64,000 nucleotides of DNA from Zantedeschia hybrid cultivar (Eukaryota; Streptophyta; Magnoliopsida; Alismatales; Araceae), in contig JARZZO010000013.1 of the NCBI GenBank assembly GCA_030544215.1, positions 48,627,196 through 48,691,195 of the forward strand, written 5' to 3'. Of this stretch, positions 22,601-32,418 are shown piece by piece. Every line of letters begins with the position of its first letter. Position 1 is the stretch's first letter. A program made the translations under genes and the position numbers. The notes under the pieces were generated by a model. It had not been told where the DNA came from. It ran no database searches and worked only from the letters and a program-made list of their open reading frames with translations.

Positions 22601-23459
22601 GCCTGCTGCTACCGCTGCTGCCACTACTGCTGCCACCGCCTCGGAAGAATCTCCTGAATCGGGAGCCGAGTGACGACGATCCCGATCCGGACGAAGGGGC
22701 CGCTGCCTTACCCCTGCCACGAACTGGTCCCTGAGCAGTTAGTCCTCTCTCCCGGGCTGACTGGTTCTGCTGAGCCTCCACTGCTGCTGCACACCTAACC
22801 GCTAATGCCAAATCTGTACAACAGTGGGACGCCACGAAGTTCCTCAGAATTAGCCTCAGTCCGTCTACAAACCTCTCGGTACGACGCTCCTCGTCCCCAG
22901 ATATGAAAGGCACAAACCTTCCGAGCAAAACAAACTTCGCCTGATACTCGAGTACCGTCATACTTCCCTGTGTCAGATCCATAAACTCCCTCTCCTTGGC
23001 CCTCTGGACATGCCTAGGGAAATACTGTGCATCGAACTCCTTAACAAAAGTCTCCCATGAAATTTCCCTAAGACTCCTGTCCCCATAAGATAAACTCTTC
23101 AACGTGGTCCACCAGTCATAGGCGCTATCCTTCAGCATGAAGGTAGCCAGCGCGGTCCTCTCTACTGCTGCACAGTCCATAGTATCAAAAGTCTTCTCAA
23201 TCTCTCTAAGCCAATGAATGGCCTCGTCAGGGTCGGGACGACCGGTGAAGTGAGGTGGCCTCAGCTTCAAGAACCTCTCGAGTGTAGCTGTGGTCCCTCC
23301 TCGAGTACTAGAACCCTCGCTAGGATCTCGAGTATGATATCGAGCCATAGTATCCATCATGGCCTCCATAAACTGCTCAACACTCGGCCTCCCTGCCTCG
23401 GACCCACTGGGGACATCTCCCCGCTCTCGAATAACTGGCATCCTCTTCTTGGGAGCCAT
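19640..23459 (-). pseudogene. gag-pol: Ty3/gypsy gag-pol polyprotein, frameshifted and truncated
   Basis: The frame runs from ATG 23459 for 1246 codons to 19719. Seen: gag domain (about residues 60-220), zinc knuckle CFTCGQQGHLARQC (330-343), protease LIDSGASHSF (DSG 395-397), reverse transcriptase (about 600-770) with VVFVDDILIYS (VDD 731-733), RNase H starting VVYSDAS (about 875), and integrase HHCC zinc part (about 1084-1125) and first catalytic Asp (TMDF, 1155). Defects: the first RT catalytic Asp is Tyr (FSKIYLRSG, residue 668). A frameshift near 19836 moves the rest of integrase (SDRDPRF, TDGQSERT) into another frame (19607-19864). The sequence stops at WEQH at the deletion joint. Gene order PR-RT-RH-IN is that of Ty3/gypsy; with the initiator-Met PBS it fits the chromovirus side, but the diagnostic chromodomain is gone. 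Confidence 0.93.
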
Positions 23460-23600
23460 CTACTCGCCTACAATTACAAAATCAAAAGTTCTAATTAGAG
23501 TCCTAAAACCTATGCTACCGCTGTGCCTGTACGGGATAATGTATTTATTTGCCGAATTTCCAACATTTAACTTAGTTATTTATTTATTTGCCAGACCGTA

Positions 23601-23613
23601 TGCTCTGATACCA
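23601..23613 (-). other. Primer-binding site (initiator tRNA-Met) of nested gypsy element
   Basis: Minus strand TGGTATCAGAGCA, 2 nt from the LTR end. TGGTATCAGAGC is the standard complement of plant initiator tRNA-Met. Confidence 0.92.
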
Positions 23614-24663
23614 ACTGTAACGACCCGCCACCCTATAATCGGGGATCCGATTACTAAATGGGTACCGAATCATTAATTTGGGACCAAACCAGGATCTAGT
23701 AAGTCTGGGAAATAAATAATAAACTAAGCTAAACATTCACATCGCATTGAATTGAAATAAAAGTGCAGGAATTAAAAATTATTACAATGCGACTCGATAC
23801 AGCAAATAATTACATACTCCAACAGAAAGGAAATAATTAAACATACAGGCCAAAGATAATTAACAACTACATCGGGGCATACCCCGGAATAACCGCTGAA
23901 GGCACACCACACCTGGCCGCACACGCCGCTCTAAGTCTGCTGCGAGTCCTCACCTGAAAACCGCAGGGGTGAGTCTCAAGACAAGACTCAGTAGGGATCC
24001 TTCGATCCCCACTGCCCACGCACACACCCACAAGTGTAAAGTACAGCCAACGGTAAAGTAACAAGTGTAGTGGCAGGTGCGATATCTAATTCTCTACGTG
24101 AGAACACATGCGGTCGAAATATAATAATCATGCACATTCTAAGCCAACCGTTAGAAAACCCACAACTGCCGTCTCGATAGAACTCGCCGACCGTACAAAC
24201 AACGGTGGGAAAAACCTCGACCCGCTGAGACCAAGTAGTAGCCCCTCGGATAGCACGCTCGCTACTCCGGCCCTACCGGCTCAGGTGACTACCCCTTCCC
24301 TCAGCATGAGTGACTCTCCGAATGTACCACTCCAACACCGGTACTAGCTGACCCCGAGGTTCACCAGGTGACCCTCTCTCACTAGGCGTCACCCCGCCCA
24401 CGCCCCCACCGGTGCTGTGCTCACGCCCCCACCAGCACAGGGTGATAAATCGCTACAATGTCACTCCAGGTCCACAGTAACACAAAACCACCAAAACTCA
24501 GCACTGTACGATCCGGTCACGTGAAAAGTCCGCGATCGTATAACATACATGTGACACCATCCGGTCATGAAGAATCCATCTCCACCGGGCACACTAAAAC
24601 ATGCACTAACCATCGTCTAACAGTATGAACACATTTTACTGGCATGAATTAGTGGAATTCTGT

Positions 24664-25030
24664 CTTGAATCGCGTCGACTGAGATCGACGCCATTCAAGC
24701 TCCATGTATAGGTTCATATAAATCAGTCTTCAGAATCTGGCCTTAAAAGGCGTCGACGCCAGAGGACGCCGTTTAAAAGGCGTCGACATCCTCAGACGCC
24801 ATTCAGCACAGAAAGCCAAGATTTTCCCGAAATCTTTAAACAGGGGATTTCTGCCTTAAAAGGGCGTCATGGCTACCCGACGCTATTCAAAACGCGTCGA
24901 CCACCCATGACGTCTTTTAGTCCCAGAATCCCAAACTGGCAGACTCTCAGTCAGGCGATTCCTGTTTAAAAGGCGTCGTGATGGTCCGACGCCCTTTGAA
25001 AAGGCGTCGTCCATGCACGACGTCTTTCAA
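24664..25030. repeat. Dyad-repeat cluster 1: seven GCGTC-N10-GACGC units
   Basis: Left arms start at 24672, 24750, 24780, 24864, 24894, 24973 and 25004. Each is followed by exactly 10 spacer bases and the inverted arm GACGC or GACGT. Spacers all differ (gactgagatc, gacgccagag, gacatcctca, atggctaccc, gaccacccat, gtgatggtcc, gtccatgcac). Arms extend outward into A/T flanks that pair with each other: CTTGAAT/ATTCAAG at 24665-24697, and TTAAAA/GTTTAA-like at 24743-24777. Confidence 0.9.
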
Positions 25031-25587
25031 CCCCAGGAACCAGAGTTGCCATGAGCCCGAGGGCTCCCCTTTTCAACCCAAACAGCCCCAAAATACCCAA
25101 AAACGGAGAAGAAAAAGGGGCACACAATCCATAGGAAATCACAATCATAGCAAATCCCCCATATCATCAAAAGAACTCCTAAACATGCTCATTCTACCCC
25201 CCGAAACCAAGGATCCACAACATGCATAAACGGGGGAAAACATAGTTTAAACACAAAGCCGTGGGAACCGTCACCCTACCGGACACTCGAACGCCTCCGA
25301 GCTTCAAGCCGTCCGCCTGTCTCGCCCCACGCCGCCGCCGGTACCGCCGAGGTCGTCCTAGCCCCACCGTGACGTCGGCCGCCGTCCGGAGAGTAGAACG
25401 CCGCAGTGGAAGTGGAGGTGGTAGGGGTAGGAGCCAGGTAGATGATGGAGTGGAGGGAGAGGCGAAATGGTGTGAGGAAAAGAGGGAGGAGGAGGGGGTC
25501 GCCGCCGTCGCCGGAGGAGAAGGAGAGAAGGAGAGTAGGAGAAAAATGAGGGAAAGAAGGAGGGCTCGCGGGGTTAACCAGAGACTG

Positions 25588-25876
25588 GCTAAAACGCGTC
25601 GACATGGACGGACGCCTATCAGGTGACGTGACGGCTGCTCTGACAGGATTCTGAAACGCGTCGTTCTATACAGACGCCGTTCAGGAGACATGTCAGGGCC
25701 GTACTCTGACAATCCCAGAGTCGCAGTCTGAAAGGCGTCGTCCCATGCGGACGCCGTTCAGACGACACGACAGGGCCGTACTCTCGCGGCCCAAAGCCAG
25801 CCCACGTGGCACAACCTAAAACGCGTCTGCAAGGGTGGACGCCGTTTAAACCGCGTCGAGCGGGCTCGACGCAAAA
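25588..25876. repeat. Dyad-repeat cluster 2: five GCGTC-N10-GACGC units
   Basis: Left arms start at 25596, 25658, 25735, 25823 and 25853. Spacers are gacatggacg, gttctataca, gtcccatgcg, tgcaagggtg and gagcgggctc, each exactly 10 nt. The unit at 25735 has outer flanks GTCTGAA/TTCAGAC that pair perfectly and differ from the flanks of its neighbours. Confidence 0.9.
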
Positions 25877-25958
25877 CATCACAGAGTCTCTGCCCCACTG
25901 GAGCCTGAACTACAGGGTCCGACCCCGAAAACCGGATCCGAAAGTCTCGATCCTTACA

Positions 25959-27268
25959 GGTTGCTTGCGTACTTTATAAATATACCATGTCGCTCCCCGA
26001 ACCGGTACACATGGCCGAAGCCACTCTCGGTTCAGGTTACCTGCGGGCTTAGAAAACCATGCCGCTTCCCGATTGGTACGGGTTGCTTGCGGACCTTATA
26101 AATATACCGTGCCGCTCCTCGAACCGGTACATATGGCCGAAGCCACTCTCGGTTCAGGTTACCTGCGGGCTTAGAAAACCATGCCGCTTCCCGATTGGTA
26201 CGGGTTGCTTGCGGACTTTATAAATATACCGTGCCGCTCCTCGAACCGGTACACATGGCCGAAGCCACTCTCGGTTCAGGTTACCTGCGGGCTTAAAAAA
26301 CCATGCCGCTTCCCGATCGGTACGGGTTGCTTGCGGACTTTATAAATATACCGTGCCGCTTCCTGAATCGGTACACATGGCCGAAGCCACTCTCGGTTCA
26401 GGTTACCTGCGGGCTTAGAAAACCATGCCGCTTCCCGATCGGTACGAGTTGCTTGCGGACTTATAAATATACCGTGCCGCTTCCTGAACCGGTACACATG
26501 GCCGAAGCCACTTTCAGTTCAGGTTACCTGCGGGCTTAGAAAACCATGCCGCTTCCCGATCGGTACGGGTTGCTTGCGGACTTATAAATATACCGTGCCG
26601 CTTCCCGAACCGGTACACATGGCCGAAGCCACTCTCGGTTCAGGTTACCTGCGGGCTTAGAAAACCATGCCGCTTCCCGAACCGGTACACATGACCGAAG
26701 CCACTCTCGATTCAGGTTACCTGCGGGCTTAGAAAACCATGCCGCTTCCCGATCGGTACGGGTTGCTTGCGGACTTTATAAATATACCGTGCCGCTTCCC
26801 GAACCGGTACACATGGCCGAAGCCACTCTCGGTTCAGGTTACCTGCGGGCTTAGAAAACCATACTGCTTCCCGATCGGTACGGGTTGCTTGCGGACTTAT
26901 AAATATACCGTCCCGCTTTCCGAACCGGTACACATGGCCGAAGCCACTCTCCGTTCAGGTTACCTGCGGGCTTAGAAAACCATGCCGCTTCCCGATCGGT
27001 ACAGGTTGCTTGCAGAATTTATAAATATACCGTGCCGCTTCCCGAACCGGTACACATGGCCGAAGCCACTCTCGGTTCAGGTTACCTGCGGGCTTAGAAA
27101 ACCATGCCGCTTCCCGATCGGTACGGGTTGCTTGCGGATTTATAAATATACCGTGCCGCTTCCCGAACCGGTACACATGGCCGAAGCCACTCTCGGTTCA
27201 GGTTACCTGCGGGCTTAGAAAACCATGCCGCTTCCCGATCGGTACGGGTTGCTTGCGGACTTTATAAA
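25959..27268. repeat. Tandem array of element B, about 10-11 units of 121-122 bp
   Basis: GGTTGCTTGC (or AGTTGC) marks unit starts at 25959, 26081, 26203, 26325, 26447, 26568 and onward to about 27250. Within each unit two related halves, GCCGCTTCCCGAACCGGTAC and GCCGCTTCCCGATCGGTACG, suggest an older dimer. One unit near 26660 is shortened. The core CATGGCCGAAGCCA is shared with the 76-bp array of element A. Frames on both strands here are repeat artefacts. Confidence 0.92.
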
Positions 27269-27544
27269 TAGTCATGGTTTCCTGAAAAGGAGATTTCCTT
27301 TATTTATGCCTCCCGGCTAAATTCCGGGGGATTCCTTTACATGTAGTGCCGAAGGCACTCTATATTTCAGGTACGAGGGAGAGGTTGGTCCGAAGGGGTT
27401 TCCAATTAGTAATCCCCTCGTTGGACCTTCCCTTATAAGCCCCTCGGTTGTCTTAGAGGCATGGCATCGGAAGAGACGGGACCTCTCCGGACGTTGCCTT
27501 ATTGCTCCGAAAGCCTCCTGGTTCTGCCTCTGTTGAGGTTGTTC

Positions 27545-28255
27545 TTACCGGTATTGCGGCAGTTGGCCCCCTCTGATGAGGCGATCTATTTCTTCCCGAA
27601 GGTGTCGGCACTCGTCTGTTGTGTGGCCGATCTCCCGGTGATACTCACAGTATTTGCCGGGATCCCTTCGGCGAAGATCAGTTTTGAGGCGCTGCGGCCG
27701 TCGGAGCATACCCCCCACTTCCATAAGCATTTGGGAAGGGGGAGCAGGTAACGGTAGGTACCGTGGTGGCGGATCCCGCCGCTTGTTTCGATCCCACTCT
27801 TTCCTCCGATATCGCCTTCGGGAGGGTTCTTGATCTTCTGGCAGAAGACGAACCGCTGGAAGGACAGGCGGTGCCGAGGGCTCGTTGTTCACCGTAACGG
27901 CCTCGTCGGAAAAGACTCGCGAAGACGTTGGCCGAAACCTCTCGTCTTGATCGGGGCGGAGGAAAGGAGGTGGTGCTTGGTGGGGGAGCTGGCTCAGTAC
28001 CCCTATGCACTGGGCCATGGCAGATATTACGTCTGGCAGGAGCGCCAAAGAAGTAACGGTGGCAGCCAGTGTTGCCATCTGCTGCTGGAGCACCCCTACC
28101 CGGTCGTCTCCTGTGGTGAGGGACTCTGGTATGACTGGCAGAGCCACGTCTGGTGGAGCAGAAGGGGTGCCTTCGGAGGGCAGCAGCTGTGCCGATGCTT
28201 CCCGTGTCTCTGCTTCGTTTTGTTCGGATCGTCGGGTTACAGGTTGTTGAGATAT
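27545..28255 (-). pseudogene. gag: Shortened gag of element B, start codon lost
   Basis: Homologous throughout to the gag of element A: VTRRSEQNEAETREASAQLLPSEG, a coiled-coil-like segment, a proline-rich linker, then KYCEYHREIGHTTDECRHL and RLIRGGQLPQYR. At the place of A's ATG the codon is ATA (28255-28253). The frame stays open back into the LTR, where an ATG at 28372 would add 39 residues of LTR-derived sequence. The capsid-like central domain is missing exactly as in A. Confidence 0.8.
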
Positions 28256-28270
28256 GACTTGTTTGTTTGT

Positions 28271-28288
28271 TTCCCATAGACGGCGCCA
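28271..28288 (-). other. Primer-binding site of element B
   Basis: Minus strand TGGCGCCGTCTATGGGAA, 2 nt from the LTR. One base differs from element A (CTA versus CTG). Confidence 0.85.
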
Positions 28289-28290
28289 CG

Positions 28291-29194
28291 TGATGTAGCC
28301 GAAGCTATCACGACCGGATTCCGAAGCTGGAATCCGAAGTTCTGGATCCGGAGCTGGGTCGGATCGGTGCAAGAGGCCCGACAGGGATCCGGAAGGCGAC
28401 GGACGCAGAGACGCGGTTGGGGATCCGAGGCCGAGGGTCGCTCGGTCGGATGTTGGCTAGCCTCCGAAAGGCGTGGCCGAAGTCCCTCCGACTGACGGGC
28501 AGGCGGTGCGGAACCGAGTTGCCTTCGGGCGAGGAGCAGCCGGCGAAGGGCGTCGAGACCGGAGGGAGGAGTCCGAGGTCGGCGGCCGAGACCGATTCGG
28601 GGAGGTCGGCGATAATTCGAACTGAGCCCCTGCAGGAGGGAAAGAAGAAGAAACCGGTCAGCAGGAGTCCCGGGTTTCAGCCCTTAGGAACCCCCTCCGA
28701 CGGTTAAGTTAGCTTCTGAAGATGATTCGATTCAGAAGGCAAAGAGTAGCTTTTATGCTATTTGGACTATAGTCCTTGAGGGTCATGGAGACATACCTTT
28801 GGCAATAAATAGCAGTGTATTTATAGCGAAGGATAGAGGATGGTTAACGGTGACAGCCGATATAGGACTATGTTCCGGGCTTACTGGTAAACCGCCATAG
28901 TGCCTAATCCTCCACCGGAGTGGGCCGAACATGGCTGTTGGGCCGAAGGGGGTTGGGCCGCTGATGGGCCGAAGCCTGCTGGGCCGAGGGCTACTGTGCC
29001 GCTTACGGGCCGAAGGCTGTTGGGCCGCTGATGGGCTGGAGCCTGCTGGGCCGAGGGCTACTGTGCCGTTTACGGGCCGAAGGCTGTTGGGCCGCTGATG
29101 GGCTGTAGGCTTCCTGAAGGCCTTCTATTGCTGCTGCTGGGCTAAACCGGGGTTGGGCTTGTTTTAATGGGCCGAATCGGATTCTGCCTCATGA
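28291..29194 (-). repeat. 5' LTR of element B
   Basis: 904 bp. TATA box TATAAATA on the minus strand at 28825-28818. The terminal CATCA is changed to CATGA at 29190-29194. Confidence 0.93.
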
Positions 29195-29922
29195 GATGGT
29201 AATCCGGTTCCGACCTACATAGATTCGATGGCTCGGATCTGTGCGAATGAGATCCCACAGTTGCCCTTCCTAATAGCGATGCAGCTACATATTTCTATCA
29301 TAAATATTTACTGCACTGAGGAGGACATTACAACTCATGGTTATTGTCTGATTTGATTTGATCAGACAGGAACCATAATATACGTCTCAGCTTAATGTTT
29401 GCATTTGATCAAACAGTTTAAAAAAAAAAATGTTGCTTCTTGTGATTTGATGACTCAAACTACACAAAGCACAATCTTCGGGCACACACCCGAATTGCCA
29501 TTTGATCAACTAGTGCATACGACAATCTTTTAGGTTGGTCCTATCATAGTCGACACGTTTTATACATGTCGATCTTTGATTGGATGGTCCGAAAAAATTA
29601 AAAAATTAAAAATTCAATGATCGACGATCAACCTGTACAAGATGTGCGGATCATGATGGATAGATCTAAAAAAAATTAAAAATAAATAAAAAAAAGTTGC
29701 TGCAACTGATCAGACGGCTGTCTACGAGCGGTGCAACAAACAGCACACCTTGACTTTTTAATCCTCTTTACCTACTTCTGTTCAAGATTTTGGGTTTATA
29801 CTTCGATTGGTGGTGGGCTCGCATTTCCCGGTCAATTTCGATGGAATTGCACACGGGTAAGCTTGTCCGGCATTTGTTATTGTCGCTTTTTATCCATGCA
29901 AAGGAGCCACTTACGTGCAAAT

Positions 29923-30048
29923 TACCAATTACCTGTTTTTGACTAATACGTGCAAAAAGGAAAAAAAAACTTAGATATCTATCCTCGTTTACAACGAATC
30001 TAAGTTTTTTTTCCTTTTTTACCAATTACCTGTTTTTGACTAATACGT
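29923..30048. repeat. 29-bp direct repeats flanking a 68-bp hairpin
   Basis: The 29 bases at 29923-29951 (TACCAATTACC...CTAATACGT) recur perfectly at 30020-30048. Between them lies an inverted repeat: AAAAGGAAAAAAAAACTTAGAT pairs with ATCTAAGTTTTTTTTCCTTTT around a short centre. It may be a tiny foldback insertion with an unusually long duplication, or the scar of a double-strand break repair. Confidence 0.85.
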
Positions 30049-30639
30049 ACAAGTTTACCCGAGGTTAATTCAACCCAAAGTTAGATTGTAACATTTTGGT
30101 ATTCCGTAATCCTCATGACTAAATCACAATATAAAATAAAAACTTTATACCTTTTTGAAGAATATTAAATTCAGAGACCATCCAAATTCGACACCCCTGC
30201 GATTAAGTGTACATGTTGAAAGCAATTTCGCTCTGTATCTGTCAATTGGGCGGAAACGTCACTAACCCAAAGCCAGCGTTTGGTAGCACTCATTTTGCAA
30301 GTCATGTTTGTTTAGACAAGTTACAATATATATATGGTCTCAATCAGGGACACGTCGGTTGGTCGTATCTCACGCCTTCGATCAGATCGATGTCTCCAAT
30401 AACAATAACAAGAACATTGCATTCCAATGTTTTATGTTGTGAAAATTTGATTAATAATTTTTGGATTGGTTTGACTTTTACTTTATAATCTCTGTAACTT
30501 TTGATATTATAAAAAGCTTATTAATTGAACTATTTTCTCAAAGTTCTCATAATCTTTGGATATTTACATAAATAATTTATATTAATAAATATTTGAAATA
30601 AAATAATGTGCGAGAGAGCACTCTATCTGTTCAACTGAT

Positions 30640-30795
30640 CGGTTGCTCACTACTACTATTTTAGGTGACTTACCCACTTTGCGACGGCTCTACAGTGGCT
30701 AGCCGTCCCTTTCAACAACACATACAGAATAATAAAGCAAAGGTGAAAGGACGACTAACCACTGTAAAACCGACGAATCAACTACAATAACAACA
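30640..30795. mobile_element. Short foldback sequence (MITE-like)
   Basis: GCGACGGCTCTACAGTGGCTAGCCGTCCCTTTCA (30690-30715 region) pairs imperfectly with TGAAAGGACGACTAACCACTGTAAAACCGACGAA (30745-30780). A hairpin of about 120-150 bp. Ends not defined. Confidence 0.5.
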
Positions 30796-30799
30796 ATGG

Positions 30800-32230
30800 A
30801 TAGCCAATAAGTAAGCAGATAAAATATTTCTCATATATTTTTTATTTCAAATGTACGTTAATCGCAGGAGTGTTTCTATATATTCAATGATTATAAGAGT
30901 TTTTGAGAAAATAATTCGATTAAGGGAATTTTTTTGCGATGTAAAAATTCTTATTTTTTATTATTTTACTTAAGTTTGTAATTCGTATATGGGTTATGCT
31001 GACTTTTTAAGTATGATCTTCCCCCTGATCATCAGTGTAATCTCACGAATTATCCACAAAAGATTGTCTAGTGTTCCAATACTTCTTATTATTTCTTCTC
31101 TTATCCCTTTCCACTTGTTCTTAGCATTATATTTAAGAAAAAATCATGACAGAAATTACAGTATTTTGTCAGTGTCAAGGATAGATCGTCGAAGGCGGCC
31201 ATGGACCTAAAATTTTTATCATAAGTATTAAATAGCGCTTACTGCTACAAAACAAAATTAAATGGTTAATAGATTAGGAAACAAGTTAAGCAGATGACTG
31301 AAAAGTTATAATTGATATTTGGGGTTTTCGTAAATAACTTTCTAAATAATGTTGCATTTGTAGATAACTTCTTATATGATTCTTATTTGTATATAACTTA
31401 CTTAACTATGGTATTATTTGCATATAACACCCTCAATTATGTAAGTTTACTTTGAATTTTATTTAAATTAAAATATTATTATTTACATAAAATATGTGAA
31501 AATTAATATTACTAATATATTTAATTAAAATATATACATCTCACAAAAAAAATCACATAAACATCTATCCATAAGTTTATTCTATCTATCTAACATCAAA
31601 AAATTATTTTCATTTTTATGTGGAGTAAATTTTTTTTAACTCAAATAATATTCAAAATAAATCACATAGTTCAAGAGATAATATACAATATTACCAAAGT
31701 TAAGAGGGTTATACGTAGATATGAATCATGCATGGAGTTACCTACCAATACTGCATCTTTTAGGGGATTATTTGTAAAACCTCCTTTTTATTTTATAACA
31801 GAGGATGTTTTTATTTTATGATGTAGCTATTCTAGCATGGATGGGTGCTCCGACAAATATCTCATTTCACGAAGATAATTTGATGGCGCTTAGAGCAATT
31901 TGAGATATTAGTTTTAAAATCGGTTATAACTTTAAATATGGAAAATAATTTAGGGCATCCTAAATATATAGCACACCAAGAAGAAGTAACCAAAACTCTC
32001 CAGTTCTAAATCTTTTATTTTGAATTTTTTAACTAAGAATTGAAATTATGTGGGTTCACAAAATTATGCTCTCTAAATATAAAATAATTTCAGAAAAAAT
32101 TAGGACCCCAAATATACTGCACACCAAAAGGGGGAAGCGAAACAAACCAGGAAACGAACCAGGGGAAAAAAAGGGAGTCAATGTGGGACCCATAAACCAG
32201 CACCCGGATGGCCAGCAGCCGTCAGATCCG
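30800..32230. other. AT-rich spacer upstream of the phosphatase gene
   Basis: No gene recognised. A diverged direct repeat around 'atttg.a.ataact' occurs at 31330-31420. Confidence 0.5.
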
Positions 32231-32239
32231 GGATCCGAG

Positions 32240-32418
32240 CCGTCAAATCGCGGTCCCCCTATTAAAGGGGAGCACACCTCCCGGGGTCCCTCCGCTCTCC
32301 CCCCGCCGCTTCTCTACCGTGTCTCGTACCGAAGAAAGAGAGAGAGAGAGAGAGAGAGAGAAGGAGAGAGAAAGAGAGCACTGCAGAGAGAGGAAGAGAC
32401 GTGCTGGTGGTGGAGGGC
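32240..32418 (+). promoter_or_regulatory. Core promoter and leader of the phosphatase gene, with GA microsatellite
   Basis: A TATA-like CTATTAAAGG at about 32259 is followed by a CT-rich leader and a (GA)n run at 32336-32362. GA/CT repeats in leaders are common in plant genes and can vary in length between alleles. An in-frame GTG at 32401 precedes the ATG, but the ATG at 32419 is the expected start. Confidence 0.6.

Larger units (their letters stand above)
19636..25958 (-). mobile_element. Ty3/gypsy element with long LTR, 3' half lost, nested in element B
   Basis: The 5' LTR (23616-25958), PBS and one long gag-pol frame are present. The end of integrase, any chromodomain and the 3' LTR are missing. 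The left end breaks in the middle of integrase at about 19636, straight into exon 3 of element B's antisense gene. The right end falls exactly within the tandem array of element B (GGTTG after 25958), showing where it inserted. One deletion therefore removed the 3' part of this element together with part of element B. Confidence 0.88.
23616..25958 (-). repeat. 5' LTR (2343 bp) of nested gypsy element, with dyad-repeat clusters
   Basis: On the minus strand it starts TGTAAGGATCGAGACTTTCGG-like and ends GGGTCGTTACA, giving TGTAA/TTACA inverted termini. The right border touches element B's tandem array and the left border touches the PBS. The sequence 25261-25580 is CT-rich on the minus strand, like a leader. 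The LTR contains 12 GCGTC-N10-GACGC inverted repeats, listed separately. Confidence 0.9.
16081..29194 (-). mobile_element. Element B: pol-less Tat-lineage element with antisense gene and nested gypsy element
   Basis: LTRs at 16081-16984 and 28291-29194 (904 bp each) are flanked by a perfect target duplication, GATGG (16076-16080 and 29195-29199). Comparing the LTRs by eye gives 18 differences in 904 positions (2.0%), mostly transitions, and no indel, so it is a fairly young insertion. Order on the minus strand: 5' LTR, PBS (28288-28271), short gag, 122-bp tandem array, [nested Ty3/gypsy fragment], antisense gene, polypurine tract (17000-16985), 3' LTR. It has no pol of its own. It is homologous to element A in LTRs, PBS, gag and array. 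Confidence 0.93.

Noticed and set aside
25194..25712. 172-codon minus frame and overlapping plus frames
   Set aside because: They lie in the leader-like part of the gypsy LTR, are low complexity (Ser/Pro/Leu) and show no domain.
24664..25876. CRISPR-like pattern (conserved repeats, variable spacers)
   Set aside because: This is plant nuclear DNA; the repeats are short dyads with irregular distances between units, and no cas genes exist. The variable part lies inside each dyad.
26276..27218. Repeated 73-78-codon frames on both strands
   Set aside because: By-products of the 122-bp tandem array of element B.
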